Assembly: GCA_028867035.1 (NCBI GenBank)
Contig: JAGWHB010000001.1
Coordinates: 186,001 to 250,000, forward strand
Length of the DNA stretch: 64,000 bases
DNA from: Nitrososphaerota archaeon
Lineage (GTDB): Archaea; Thermoproteota; Nitrososphaeria; Nitrososphaerales; Gagatemarchaeaceae
Reading direction: 5' to 3'
Part shown: positions 56,221 through 64,000 of the stretch, in pieces
Layout: every line of letters begins with the position of its first letter
Position numbering within the stretch: position 1 is the stretch's first letter
Notes under the pieces: generated by a model
Databases searched by the model: none
What the model was told of the DNA's origin: nothing
Seen by the model: the letters and a program-made list of their open reading frames with translations, nothing else
Position numbers and translations under genes: made by a program

Positions 56221-57483
56221 TTGGCATATCGAGATATTGGGCTGGGGGTTTGTCAGCCTGTGCGCAGAGTCAGGGTTTTCGCTGCAGGTTTGGCCATATT
56301 CGTGCTGGTGCTCTCCGTCTCCTTCAGCGTGCCGGCGGCGAGCGCTTCACCCGGACTTTCATTGGTGAGCTCGGGAAAGCTCGCCCAGGATTCTCTGACC
56401 ACCGGCCAGACGAGCTATTGGTACTTCGGAGGGGATGCGGTGACCGAAGGCGCCCCCCACAGCTACTATGAAGACTCCCAAGGCCTACACCTGGGCGTCC
56501 AGTCGCCGCTGTCGGGGGTGTGGGCTGGATTCTACGCCGAGTCCCCCGATACAAACGGGATGCTTTTCCACACGCTGTTAACCCTCCCTTACACGAGCCT
56601 CTCCTCAGAATCGTTCAACACGGGGCTGTACGTCCAGACGTCTTCGAACAACGTCAACTACATAACCTGCGCCGCCTCTGCGGATTCGACTGGGTACAGT
56701 TGGAGCGTGCTCTACACGACGGGCCTCCCGACAAACGCCGTGGTGTTCACGACCGTGTACTCCCAGGCGAACTCCGGCCCACTGACCAGGGACTGCACCA
56801 TCATAACCAACGGGAACAACTTCCTTGAGGTCTACCTCGGGGGCCAGTTGGTCTATTCGAGTCACACGCTTTCTCTGAACATGCCGCCGCCGTTCGATTC
56901 CTACCTTGAAGTCCAGACTACGAACTCCCAGTCTCAGCACTTCGCAAGCTATGCCAACTACTACGCTACCAAGAGCCAGAACGTGAACCTGACCAACGGG
57001 CCACCAGGGGGCACCATGGTGATAGCGGACTCCGCCGGCCATGTGCTCGGCCAGGCCACGATTTCGAGGAGCGGTTCGGCCTCCGTCGACATAGGCTCCT
57101 ATGCGCTGCCTGTCGCCGGGAAGGTCTCTGTATACTATTCGAATGGGTCTCTGGACAGCTCCTACTCCGGGCAGATCTGGGGAGGGGACGTCTACGGCTT
57201 CGTGGCCAACCCCAACCAGACGTACTCTCTGACTGTCAACTCCAAGTCGCCGTCCGGGGAGCTCGACGGCATGTGGACAGTGCTGTATGACTCCAATGGA
57301 AACCAGATAGCCACAGGGTACACCCCCATCGCGTTTTCGGGACTGAAAGCCGGCGCCACCTACTCCGTGTCAGTATCGGACTACGGTCCCTATGTCTTCA
57401 GCCACTGGGAGGACGGTTCGACCAACAGCTACAGGACATTCGTGGCCAACTCTAACCTTGCTTTCACGGCCTACTACAACTAA
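56221..57483 (+). CDS. secreted lectin-like protein sharing a module with the Spherulin-4-like protein
   Basis: 420 aa. N-terminal signal/anchor (residues about 18-40, VFAAGLAIFVLVLSVSFSVPAASA). A beta-sandwich of about 220 residues (SYWYFGGDAVTEGAPHSYYEDSQGLHLGVQ) suggests a lectin-like fold. The last 75 residues repeat the module GMWTVLYDSNGNQIATGYTP to YVFSHWEDGSTNS, also present three times in the 47053 protein. Probably secreted or cell-surface. TTG 56221 opens the frame with an ATTCGGTAATTTTC-like AT-rich stretch upstream. It ends adjacent to, without gap, the converging gene. Confidence 0.72.
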   Translation: MAYRDIGLGVCQPVRRVRVFAAGLAIFVLVLSVSFSVPAASASPGLSLVSSGKLAQDSLTTGQTSYWYFGGDAVTEGAPHSYYEDSQGLHLGVQSPLSGVWAGFYAESPDTNGMLFHTLLTLPYTSLSSESFNTGLYVQTSSNNVNYITCAASADSTGYSWSVLYTTGLPTNAVVFTTVYSQANSGPLTRDCTIITNGNNFLEVYLGGQLVYSSHTLSLNMPPPFDSYLEVQTTNSQSQHFASYANYYATKSQNVNLTNGPPGGTMVIADSAGHVLGQATISRSGSASVDIGSYALPVAGKVSVYYSNGSLDSSYSGQIWGGDVYGFVANPNQTYSLTVNSKSPSGELDGMWTVLYDSNGNQIATGYTPIAFSGLKAGATYSVSVSDYGPYVFSHWEDGSTNSYRTFVANSNLAFTAYYN

Positions 57484-58029
57484 TCATTCGTGGTACTTCT
57501 TCTCGCCCGCCCTCACAGGCACCTTCACCCAGTTCTCCTGAGGCGGCAGCGGACAGACGTAGTCGTCGGAGTACGCGCAGTATGGGTTGTAGGCGTAGTT
57601 GAAGTCCAGGGCGTACTCGTCGTCGTGCTCCACCTCGAGGTCAAGGTATCGGGCGGCGCCGTAGCTTTCCTTGCCCGAGGTGGCGTCCCTGAAGGGGATG
57701 AAGAGACTCGCGTCGGCGCGCTCCGCGGACTGGTAGGCGTGAATCCGGACCTGGATCCCTTCGAATGCCATGTCGAAGTAGCCGACCCTGTTGAAAAGCT
57801 GGCGGGTCCCTTTGCTCGTCGTCATCATGACCCCCTCCGGATTGGCGTACCTCTGCAGCTTGACCTCGAGCCTCAGAGCCGGCTCAGGGTCGAAGTACTT
57901 GAGCCCTGAGAATCCGCTCCTGTCCCGGTGAGGCATGGGAGAGTCGTGGCCCTCTCTGAAGAACTCGTCCTTCTCCTGTCTGAAGCGAGCCAGAGCCCGG
58001 CCCCAGGTCTCCTGGTCTTGGGGATTCAA
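57484..58029 (-). CDS. DUF1684-family protein
   Basis: 181 aa. FRQEKDEFFREGHDSPMPHRDRSGFSGLKYFDPEP, IPFRDATSGKESYGAARYLDLE, then DFNYAYNPYCAYSDDYVCPLPP and VPVRAGEK are the DUF1684 hallmarks. The fold is beta-rich and cytoplasmic; biochemical function is unknown. Its stop lies directly against the stop of the previous gene, without a gap. Confidence 0.9.
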   Translation of the reverse strand: MNPQDQETWGRALARFRQEKDEFFREGHDSPMPHRDRSGFSGLKYFDPEPALRLEVKLQRYANPEGVMMTTSKGTRQLFNRVGYFDMAFEGIQVRIHAYQSAERADASLFIPFRDATSGKESYGAARYLDLEVEHDDEYALDFNYAYNPYCAYSDDYVCPLPPQENWVKVPVRAGEKKYHE

Positions 58030-58123
58030 CTACGGCAGATAGCAGGCAGGCGCTCTGACTAGAACTTTTCCGAGCCTCCGGCAAAGCTGAAAAATACTGC
58101 TTTCAGACCAAAGGCCGCGCACC

Positions 58124-59605
58124 TTGACCAAGAATCCTGTGGTCAAAGACATCCTGAAACGGTATGCCCAGGTCTGGGCGCTTCGTCATTCGATGGCGGT
58201 GCTCGGATGGGACACCGAGACGCACATGCCGGAGGGAGGAGCCCGGCCGAGAGGGATAGCGTCCGGACAGCTGGCTGTGATGTCCCAACAGGCGACCATC
58301 GAGATGGAAGGCCTTGTCAAGAAAGCGGAGAGGTCCAAAGGTCTCGACGACATGGAGGAGGGGGTGGTCCGCGAGCTCAGGAGGAGCCTGGATTACTATC
58401 TTAAGGTCCCGCCGGAGCTCGTCGACGAAATCCAGCGAGTCACGACCGAGGCGACCGTCGTCTGGAGGAAGGCCCGAAAGAAGTCGGACTTCAAGCTGTT
58501 CGAGCCGCACCTGGAGAAGATCGTTGGGCTGCAGAGGAAGGTGGCGGACAAGCTGGGATACGAGAAACACCCCTACAACGCGCTCCTGGACTTGTATGAG
58601 GAAGGGTTCACTGTCGCGGACGCGGACAGGGTCTACTCAAGGCTGATCCCTGAAAGCAAGAGGCTCCTCGCACGAGTGACGCAGGCCGGGGTGTTTCCTT
58701 CGAAGCATCCGCTTGAATCTGCGAGCTACGAGACCGAGGCGATGGTCAAGGTCAATGAAGAGGTCATCAGGGTGCTGGATATGCCCATGGACAGGTTCAG
58801 AATGGACGTGTCGACGCACCCATTCACAACTCAGATCGCCTCCGACGACGTCAGAATCACAACCAGGTATGAGGGGAAGGACTTCAAGTCGTCGCTTTAC
58901 AGCACGATTCATGAGAGCGGCCATGCGATATACGGACTGGGCATCGACCAGAAGCTGTCATACACCCCGGTCGGGGACGGTGCATCCTTTGGGATACACG
59001 AGTCGCAGTCGAGGTTCTGGGAAAATATTGTAGGGAGGAGCAGGGAGTTCGTAAAGCTGATCGACCCGATCCTCAGGAAGAACCTGCCGTTCCTCGGAGG
59101 CTATGACGATGAACAGCTGTATCTCTATTTCAACACCGTCAGGAAGAACTTCATCAGGGTGGAAGCCGACGAGCTCACCTACAACTTCCACACCGCCCTG
59201 AGGTATGACGTAGAGAAGAAGGTCATAGCGGGAGACGTCAAGGTAGCCGAAGTGCCCTCCCTCTGGGATGACACTTTCGAAGACTACTTCGGGCTGAGGC
59301 CCAAGAACGACGCCGAAGGGGTTCTGCAGGACATCCACTGGAGCGGCGGTTCGATTGGTTATTTCGCCACCTACACCCTCGGGAACGTGGTCGCCGCGAT
59401 GATCTGGCACAAGATGAAAGACGGCGCCCTCGTCAGGGAATCGCTCCTGGAGGGAGACGTCGTAGGGCTGAAGGAGTGGTTGAAGACGAACATCCACAGA
59501 TATGGAGCCATCTACACTCCGAAGGAGCTGCAGGAAAGGGCCTTCGGAGAAGCCTACAATCCCGAGAGGCTTCTGGCCTACCTTAACCGGAAGTTCTTGG
59601 CCTAG
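58124..59605 (+). CDS. carboxypeptidase Taq, M32 family
   Basis: 493 aa, full length. A long helical metallocarboxypeptidase. STIHESGHAIYGLG contains the HExxH zinc site, and SFGIHESQSRFWENIVG supplies the third ligand/structural motif. DTEHMPEGGARPRG is replaced by LGWDTETHMPEGGARPRG (key words WDTETHMPEGG) near the start. Removes C-terminal residues other than Pro. TTG 58124; AAAAATAC (about 58090-58097) is 27-30 nt upstream. Cytoplasmic. Confidence 0.93.
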   Translation: MTKNPVVKDILKRYAQVWALRHSMAVLGWDTETHMPEGGARPRGIASGQLAVMSQQATIEMEGLVKKAERSKGLDDMEEGVVRELRRSLDYYLKVPPELVDEIQRVTTEATVVWRKARKKSDFKLFEPHLEKIVGLQRKVADKLGYEKHPYNALLDLYEEGFTVADADRVYSRLIPESKRLLARVTQAGVFPSKHPLESASYETEAMVKVNEEVIRVLDMPMDRFRMDVSTHPFTTQIASDDVRITTRYEGKDFKSSLYSTIHESGHAIYGLGIDQKLSYTPVGDGASFGIHESQSRFWENIVGRSREFVKLIDPILRKNLPFLGGYDDEQLYLYFNTVRKNFIRVEADELTYNFHTALRYDVEKKVIAGDVKVAEVPSLWDDTFEDYFGLRPKNDAEGVLQDIHWSGGSIGYFATYTLGNVVAAMIWHKMKDGALVRESLLEGDVVGLKEWLKTNIHRYGAIYTPKELQERAFGEAYNPERLLAYLNRKFLA

Positions 59606-59652
59606 GCCTTGCGGGAGGGGGACATGGGCGGTGGGGCCGCCCAGAGCTTACG

Positions 59653-60579
59653 ATGATCGAATTCAAGGACGTCACGAAGAGATTCAAGACTGTCGACGCA
59701 GTCAGAGGGGTCACCTGCGAGATAAGGGACAGGGAGATCTTCGGGCTCCTCGGGCCCAACGGCGCCGGTAAGACCACCCTCATCATGACGATGGCCACGG
59801 TCTACAACCCAACCAAAGGCGAGGTGGTGGTCGACGGGCACAGTGCGAGCACAGAGCCTGACAAGGTCAAGTCATTGATCGGGATAAGTTTCCAGGACCC
59901 GAAGTATGACAGGATACTCTCCGCCAGGGAGATCCTCCAGCGGCACGGGAAGGTGACGGGGGTGGAGAAGGGCGTCAGGGAGAAGAGGATAGACGAGGTG
60001 CTGGCCAAGTTCGGGCTCACCGGCGAGGCGAAGAAGAGGACGTGGATGCTGAGCGGAGGGACGAAGAAGAAAATCGAGAACGCGAAGGTGTTCGTCCAGA
60101 GGCCCAAGATAGCCGTCTTCGACGAGCCGACCGCCTACCTCGACGTCCCTTCCAGGCTGATGGTCTGGGACATGATCGACGAGCTGAGGAACGAGGGGAC
60201 GACCGTCGTTCTCGCGACGAACATGATGGACGAAGCGGACAGGATGTCGGACAGGGTCGGGATAATGAACAAGGGGGAGATGGTCCAGGTCGGGGATCCA
60301 GGGAAGCTGAAAGGGAGCCTGAGGGGGAGGGACGTCATCGAGATGAAGCTCGAGGCCTCGGTGCCGGAGCTCGTAGGCGAGGTGTCCAAGGTCGAGGAAG
60401 TGAAGGACGCTCGGTTCGAGGGGGATGTCCTGAAAATCGTACTGAGCAGCGGGCGGGTACTTCTCCCATACATGATCAATGTGGTGACCGCCAAGGGAGG
60501 GAAGGTCCAGACCGTGAACCTGAAGGAGCCGTCCCTGGAAGACGTCTTTCTTCACTACACGGGGATGAAGTTGATGTGA
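59653..60579 (+). CDS. ABC transporter ATP-binding protein
   Basis: 308 aa. Walker A GPNGAGKTT, signature LSGGTKKKIENA (variant of LSGGQ) and Walker B IAVFDEPTAYLD, followed by ATNMMDEAD (switch His position is Asn/Met here). The C-terminal 80 residues are the usual DUF4162-like tail of drug/membrane exporters. It overlaps the permease by GTGA (60576-60579). With two permeases it forms a heterodimeric exporter of ABC-2 type. Confidence 0.92.
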   Translation: MIEFKDVTKRFKTVDAVRGVTCEIRDREIFGLLGPNGAGKTTLIMTMATVYNPTKGEVVVDGHSASTEPDKVKSLIGISFQDPKYDRILSAREILQRHGKVTGVEKGVREKRIDEVLAKFGLTGEAKKRTWMLSGGTKKKIENAKVFVQRPKIAVFDEPTAYLDVPSRLMVWDMIDELRNEGTTVVLATNMMDEADRMSDRVGIMNKGEMVQVGDPGKLKGSLRGRDVIEMKLEASVPELVGEVSKVEEVKDARFEGDVLKIVLSSGRVLLPYMINVVTAKGGKVQTVNLKEPSLEDVFLHYTGMKLM

Positions 60580-61349
60580 GCTCCAAGCCTTCTCCGCTCT
60601 TCGTCATCTGGGTCCTCGTCGAGCGGGACCTCAGGACCCTGGTGAAATCCCCGTGGATCCTCATCAACAGGACCGTCTTCTTCCTCATCCAGCTCTTCGT
60701 GTTCGCGTTCCTGATCACCAAGCTGGCGACGTCGCTCGGATTCAACTACTTCGATTTCTATTCGATCGGCGCCGTCGTCTCGACCATCACCTCGATCGCC
60801 TTCATCATAGGCGAAGACCTGTTCGAGGAGGAAGAGATGGGGCTCCTGGATTATCTGCTAAGCCTCCCCTTCGGCCATTCGCTTTTCGTCATCGGAAGGG
60901 CACTGGGAGGGGCAGTCAGGGGCCTGATCTACGTGACCCCGATGCTGGTGCTCGTGGCATATCTTGACGGATACTTCTCAATCCCGGGGATCGTAGGCTC
61001 CCTCGCAGTGTTCTTCGTCCTGGCTACTGGGATCTCCGGCCTGTCCATAACCCTCGCCATGCTGATCAGGAACGCCAACAGGTTCGACATCATGATCGCG
61101 CTGGCAGAGCTGGCCACGGTGAGGGTGAGCGCGGCCATCTACCCGCTGGTCTACATGCCGAAGGTCCTCCAGCCCGTCGCCACCTACTCGCCGGTGACGT
61201 CGGCCTCGGACATAGTCAGATCCATTTTCCTCCCCGGCTATTCGTCTGCGCCCTACGAGACGGTGGTCCTCGTCCTTTTCGTGTTCGTGTTCTTTGGCCT
61301 GGGGAGCGCCTTTCTGTTCAGGAAGATAGAGGGTGGTAAGTTCGAGTAG
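60576..61349 (+). CDS. ABC-2 type permease, subunit 1
   Basis: 257 aa with six helices (INRTVFFLIQLFVFAFLITKLA, FYSIGAVVSTITSIAFIIG, ALGGAVRGLIYVTPMLVLVAYL and others). DLFEEEEMGLLDYLLSLPFGHS is the cytoplasmic coupling loop of ABC-2 permeases. GTG 60576 overlaps the ATPase stop, so the genes are coupled. Pairs with subunit 2 below; the substrate is unknown. Confidence 0.85.
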   Translation: MSSKPSPLFVIWVLVERDLRTLVKSPWILINRTVFFLIQLFVFAFLITKLATSLGFNYFDFYSIGAVVSTITSIAFIIGEDLFEEEEMGLLDYLLSLPFGHSLFVIGRALGGAVRGLIYVTPMLVLVAYLDGYFSIPGIVGSLAVFFVLATGISGLSITLAMLIRNANRFDIMIALAELATVRVSAAIYPLVYMPKVLQPVATYSPVTSASDIVRSIFLPGYSSAPYETVVLVLFVFVFFGLGSAFLFRKIEGGKFE

Positions 61350-62076
61350 GACGGCAGAGGTCATCGAGAGGGACTTCAGGATCTTCTTCGCGGACAGGTA
61401 CATGCTCGTCATCATGTTCGTCAACTTCATGATCGACCTGGGGGTGTCCGGGTTGAGTCTCGGTGCAATGATCAGGAACCTGGGTTTCAGCTACTTCCTT
61501 TACATCGCCCCCGGAGCTAACCTGATCACAGCCACGGTCGCGGCCTTCCAGTCGGGAAGGGACGTGTGGAGAGAGAGGGTGATCCAAGACACTCAGCAGT
61601 ACCTCCTTACCCTCCCCATCAGGAAGAACGTCTTCGCCGTCTCCAGACTCTTCTCAGGGATGCTCAGGACCATGGTGACCGTCCTCCCTGGGACCATAGT
61701 CATCGGGTTCCTCTATGGGCTGAACTTCCAATTTTTCCTTGTGGGGCTGATGATCATGTTCGTCTACTCTGGCGCGGTGGCGGGCCTCTCGGTCGCGGCC
61801 GCTTCCCTGGCCAACAGCCTGGAGCTGTTCGCCACGGTTAGGAGCACGGCCCAGGTCTATCTCTCGTTCTTCAGCACCCAGTTCTATCCCTCGAGCATAC
61901 TTCCTCCGGCGGTGGCTGCTGTGTCGGCCTTCAACCCGATGACCTGGGCTGTGCAGTCGTTCAGGGCGCTCCAGGCTGGGAGCGTGGACCTGGCCCTTTT
62001 CGTCCCTCTGACCGCCCTATCTGCGGCTCTGATGGCAGCAGGATTCCTCCTCTATAGGAGGACGATGAATTACTAG
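61333..62076 (+). CDS. ABC-2 type permease, subunit 2
   Basis: 247 aa with six helices. RDVWRERVIQDTQQYLLTLPIRKN is the coupling loop, and FSTQFYPSSILPPAVAAVSAFNPMTW is the conserved C-terminal loop with the FYP/NP motifs seen in ABC-2 exporters. GTG 61333 overlaps the previous gene by 17 nt. Last gene of the three-gene operon. Confidence 0.86.
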   Translation: MVSSSRTAEVIERDFRIFFADRYMLVIMFVNFMIDLGVSGLSLGAMIRNLGFSYFLYIAPGANLITATVAAFQSGRDVWRERVIQDTQQYLLTLPIRKNVFAVSRLFSGMLRTMVTVLPGTIVIGFLYGLNFQFFLVGLMIMFVYSGAVAGLSVAAASLANSLELFATVRSTAQVYLSFFSTQFYPSSILPPAVAAVSAFNPMTWAVQSFRALQAGSVDLALFVPLTALSAALMAAGFLLYRRTMNY

Positions 62077-62133
62077 CGATTATCCTTCTTCGCCCATGGG
62101 CAGTTTAAGTATCAAGGGGAGTTGTTTTGCTCG

Positions 62134-63303
62134 TTGGCCTTTGATATCATAACCGACGTATTGGTCGTGCTCGCGGTCGCTGTGCTTGTTGGGGAGCTTT
62201 TCGAACAGGTCGGGCTCCCTTCGGTGGCGGGGGAGTTGCTCAGCGGCCTGGTCCTTGGTCCGACGTTCCTGGGGGTCGTGGCCCCGAACGCCCAGACTGC
62301 GGCGATCTCCGAGATCGCTCTGTTCTTCGTGGTCCTTTTGATAGGCTTCGAGATGACGACTGGAACAGTTCGCAAGCACATTTTCCCTTCCATCGTAATT
62401 TCGCTTACAAGTTTCGCGATCCCATTCCTTGTCGTTGTCGCTGCCGCCGCCCTGCTCCTCCCTTTTGGTTTCGCGGCGAACGTGCTGGTGGCCCTGGCCA
62501 TCGCAGTCCCCTCCATCTCCATCGTGTCGGTTCTTGTCATGGAGTGGGATTTGGTCCAGAAGGAGACTGGTCAGCTCATCCTTTCGTCTGTGACAATAAC
62601 TGACATAGTGGCGTTCGTTATGCTTGCGGGCGCTTCTGGGACGCTCGGGGGCACGATAACTGTCGTGGTTCTGATGGGTCTTTTCTTGCTGGTCTTCGCC
62701 TTGGTGGACTGGCAGCTCAACGCCCATCCGCACGCTTTCCGCGATTTGCTTGGGAGGGCCGCGGATTTCACGAAGCGAGAGGAGCTCTCTTTCGCTCTGC
62801 TCATAGCCGGGGGGCTGCTCGTGGCCGTCATACTCCAGGGCATAGGCATCAGCTACATTCTTGGTGCGTTCTTCGCAGGTCTGATCATCCACGACGGCTT
62901 GGTCGGGAAGAACGCGTTCAGGAGGACGGCCGACACCCTTGCCAAAATGAACAGGGCCTTCTTCATCCCGGTCTTCTTCGGGCTCGCCGGGGTGGAGGCA
63001 TCCTTCCCTGCGTCTCAGTCAGGGCTCCTGATACCGCTTGGAGTCCTTCTGGTCGTTGCTGTGCTTCCTGCCACTCTGCTCACATATTTCGCCGCGAAGA
63101 GGCTCATGAAAGTGAAAGAGGAAGGCGGTCCAAGGCGGATAGCGTTCATCCTGGCCGGACGCGGCGCGGTCGGGATCGTGATAGCATCCGTCGCGCTAAG
63201 CACCGGACTGATTGGAGGAACCGCGTACTCGCTGGTCGTGGTAGGCACCGTGGTGGTGTCGATCGTTGTGCCCGTCCTGGCGGGGAGGGAGAAGCGGGAC
63301 TGA
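62134..63303 (+). CDS. CPA2-family Na+/H+ or K+/H+ antiporter
   Basis: About 389 aa with 12-13 helices. VAGELLSGLVLGPTFLG is the first conserved motif, then LLIGFEMTTGTVRKH and ITDIVAFVMLAGASG (carrying an Asp as in CPA2), and IGISYILGAFFAGLIIHD. No RCK or TrkA-N domain is fused. It exchanges protons for a monovalent cation across the membrane. TTG 62134 is preferred over TTG 62122 because GTTTAAGTA (62103-62111) is 27 nt upstream. Confidence 0.88.
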   Translation: MAFDIITDVLVVLAVAVLVGELFEQVGLPSVAGELLSGLVLGPTFLGVVAPNAQTAAISEIALFFVVLLIGFEMTTGTVRKHIFPSIVISLTSFAIPFLVVVAAAALLLPFGFAANVLVALAIAVPSISIVSVLVMEWDLVQKETGQLILSSVTITDIVAFVMLAGASGTLGGTITVVVLMGLFLLVFALVDWQLNAHPHAFRDLLGRAADFTKREELSFALLIAGGLLVAVILQGIGISYILGAFFAGLIIHDGLVGKNAFRRTADTLAKMNRAFFIPVFFGLAGVEASFPASQSGLLIPLGVLLVVAVLPATLLTYFAAKRLMKVKEEGGPRRIAFILAGRGAVGIVIASVALSTGLIGGTAYSLVVVGTVVVSIVVPVLAGREKRD

Positions 63304-63417
63304 CTTGGCGCGAGGCGTCAAACCCTGCTGACGATTGCGCCTCATCGGTGGCCGAGTATAGGGTTCATTGCGCCTCGAGTGAACCTCAGTCGAGCAGCTC
63401 GGGCCATTAGGTGTATG

Positions 63418-63435
63418 AGCCGGCGGGCGCCGGCT
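63418..63435. repeat. GC-rich hairpin upstream of the thioredoxin gene
   Basis: AGCCGGCG-GG-CGCCGGCT: perfect 8-bp arms with a 2-nt loop, in the 180-nt gap after the antiporter gene. Followed by CCTAAATC, a possible TATA box of the next gene. Not preceded by U-rich DNA, so not a typical archaeal terminator. Two copies of ATTGCGCCTC lie upstream, at about 63335 and 63368. Confidence 0.45.
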
Positions 63436-63482
63436 GCAATCCTAAATCAAGGTACGTACATGCTTCGATTCAGGTGATTTAG

Positions 63483-63926
63483 ATGTCGTTCGATGACGAA
63501 GTGCAGAAGATCAATGCAAGGAAATTCGAAGAGATGTTGAAGGGACAGTCCAAGCCCAAGGAAAAGGGATCGGCCGAGCCGACCAAGCCGGTCGATTTGA
63601 CTGACAGCACATTCCGGGAAACTGTCAAGAGCTATCCTGTCGTGGTGGTCGATTTCTGGGCGCCCTGGTGCGGTCCGTGCAGGGTGGTCTCGCCCTTGTT
63701 GGAGCAGATGGCGTCGGAGATGGCTGGCCAGGTCAAGTTCGGGAAGCTCAACGTCGATGATAACCCGGTGACTGCCCAGCAGTTCCAGATCCAGGGCATC
63801 CCGACGATATTGGTGTTCAAGGATGGGGAACCGGTGGATGGAATCGTCGGGGCCGCGCCGAAGCAGACGATCGAGGCGCGGATAAAGCCCTACATCGGGG
63901 GGACGAAGGATTCTCCCTACCAGTGA
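63483..63926 (+). CDS. thioredoxin with an N-terminal extension
   Basis: 147 aa. The standard thioredoxin domain starts at about residue 35 (PVDLTDSTFRETV) with FWAPWCGPCRVVSP and the cis-Pro segment QIQGIPTILVF. The first 35 residues (MSFDDEVQKINARKFEEMLKG) are an extra charged helix not seen in E. coli thioredoxin and may direct partners. Reduces disulfides and would serve peroxiredoxin, MsrB and possibly ArsC in this genome. ATG 63483. Confidence 0.94.
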   Translation: MSFDDEVQKINARKFEEMLKGQSKPKEKGSAEPTKPVDLTDSTFRETVKSYPVVVVDFWAPWCGPCRVVSPLLEQMASEMAGQVKFGKLNVDDNPVTAQQFQIQGIPTILVFKDGEPVDGIVGAAPKQTIEARIKPYIGGTKDSPYQ

Positions 63927-63930
63927 AGGC

Positions 63931-64000
63931 CTACTCTTCGCCCTTTGAAGTCACGAACGCAAGCCTGGCGTATGGCCTGACGGCTTGCAGAATCTTGAGC
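63931..64000 (-). CDS. C-terminal end of a minus-strand gene (partial)
   Basis: The frame that ends with TAG at 63931-63933 reads LKILQAVRPYARLAFVTSKGEE and runs off the window edge. It converges on the thioredoxin gene with 4 nt between stops. Too short to assign. Confidence 0.4.
   Translation of the reverse strand, partial: LKILQAVRPYARLAFVTSKGEE

Noticed and set aside
62080..62892. 270-codon minus frame antisense to the antiporter
   Set aside because: It is a high-GC shadow of a real gene: highly charged, repetitive and without motif.

Overview
The window is GC-rich chromosomal DNA from an archaeon. Many genes have an AT-rich TATA-like box 25-30 nt upstream of the ATG, GTG or TTG with little or no leader. 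The gene content is archaeal: Dpo4-type Y-family polymerase, class 1B PyrD, archaeal CysRS, V4R, CBS/rubredoxin and many small zinc-ribbon proteins, plus Ser/Thr-linker secreted proteins. TTG and GTG starts are frequent. I would place it in the Thermoproteota (TACK), perhaps Nitrososphaeria- or Bathyarchaeia-like, but no rRNA or other phylogenetic marker in the window settles this. I found no tRNA, rRNA, CRISPR array, transposase or prophage.

Layout. 0-9.3 kb: a CysRS-GNAT-HExxH operon (minus), a thioredoxin-like protein, an M29-like aminopeptidase, NAD(P)HX epimerase, a frameshifted methyltransferase, an ECF-like membrane protein, and a BtuF-like protein coupled to a sarcosine-oxidase-like enzyme. 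9.3-17.3 kb: V4R protein, HyuB-HyuA opposite an MFS transporter, Dpo4 and DUF72. 17.3-21.1 kb: a three-gene SPFH/zinc-ribbon cluster whose last gene carries a complete LAGLIDADG intein inside a zinc knuckle. 21-27 kb: hydrolase-SRPBCC-zinc ribbon operon, CGNR regulator, FKBP, then a gene-poor stretch. 27.2-30.9 kb: nuclease-like protein, pyrE-pyrD-pyrF, and a SpaB-C-like protein. 31-34 kb: broken ArsC, CBS-rubredoxin, MIT-like and DUF192 proteins. 34-46 kb: HtrA-like protease, a PLP-enzyme/rhodanese fusion, MsrB, ParB, redoxin, an HNH protein, nitroreductase and aldo/keto reductase. 46-57.5 kb: secreted and surface proteins that share a module, YgjP peptidase, TMEM175-like protein, RNase H-like protein, SfsA, SIS isomerase and ProC. 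57.5-64 kb: M32 carboxypeptidase, a three-gene ABC exporter, a CPA2 antiporter and thioredoxin.

Three architectural habits recur. Divergent pairs often share a single near-palindromic TATA box, clearest at 36317-36326. Five convergent pairs end in one shared palindromic CTAG, so both stop codons occupy the same four bases. Co-directional neighbours often overlap by ATGA, TGATG or GTGA. Two genes (methyltransferase and ArsC) are broken by single-base frameshifts exactly in their signature motifs.

The most unusual object is the intein at 19151-20251. Its +1 cysteine is itself a zinc-ribbon cysteine of a non-enzymatic host protein. Next come the SPFH cluster around it, a pair of PD-(D/E)XK-like proteins flanking a phosphoribosyltransferase, the standalone SpaB-C-like protein after the pyr operon, and the in-frame UAG mini-ORF in front of the V4R gene.
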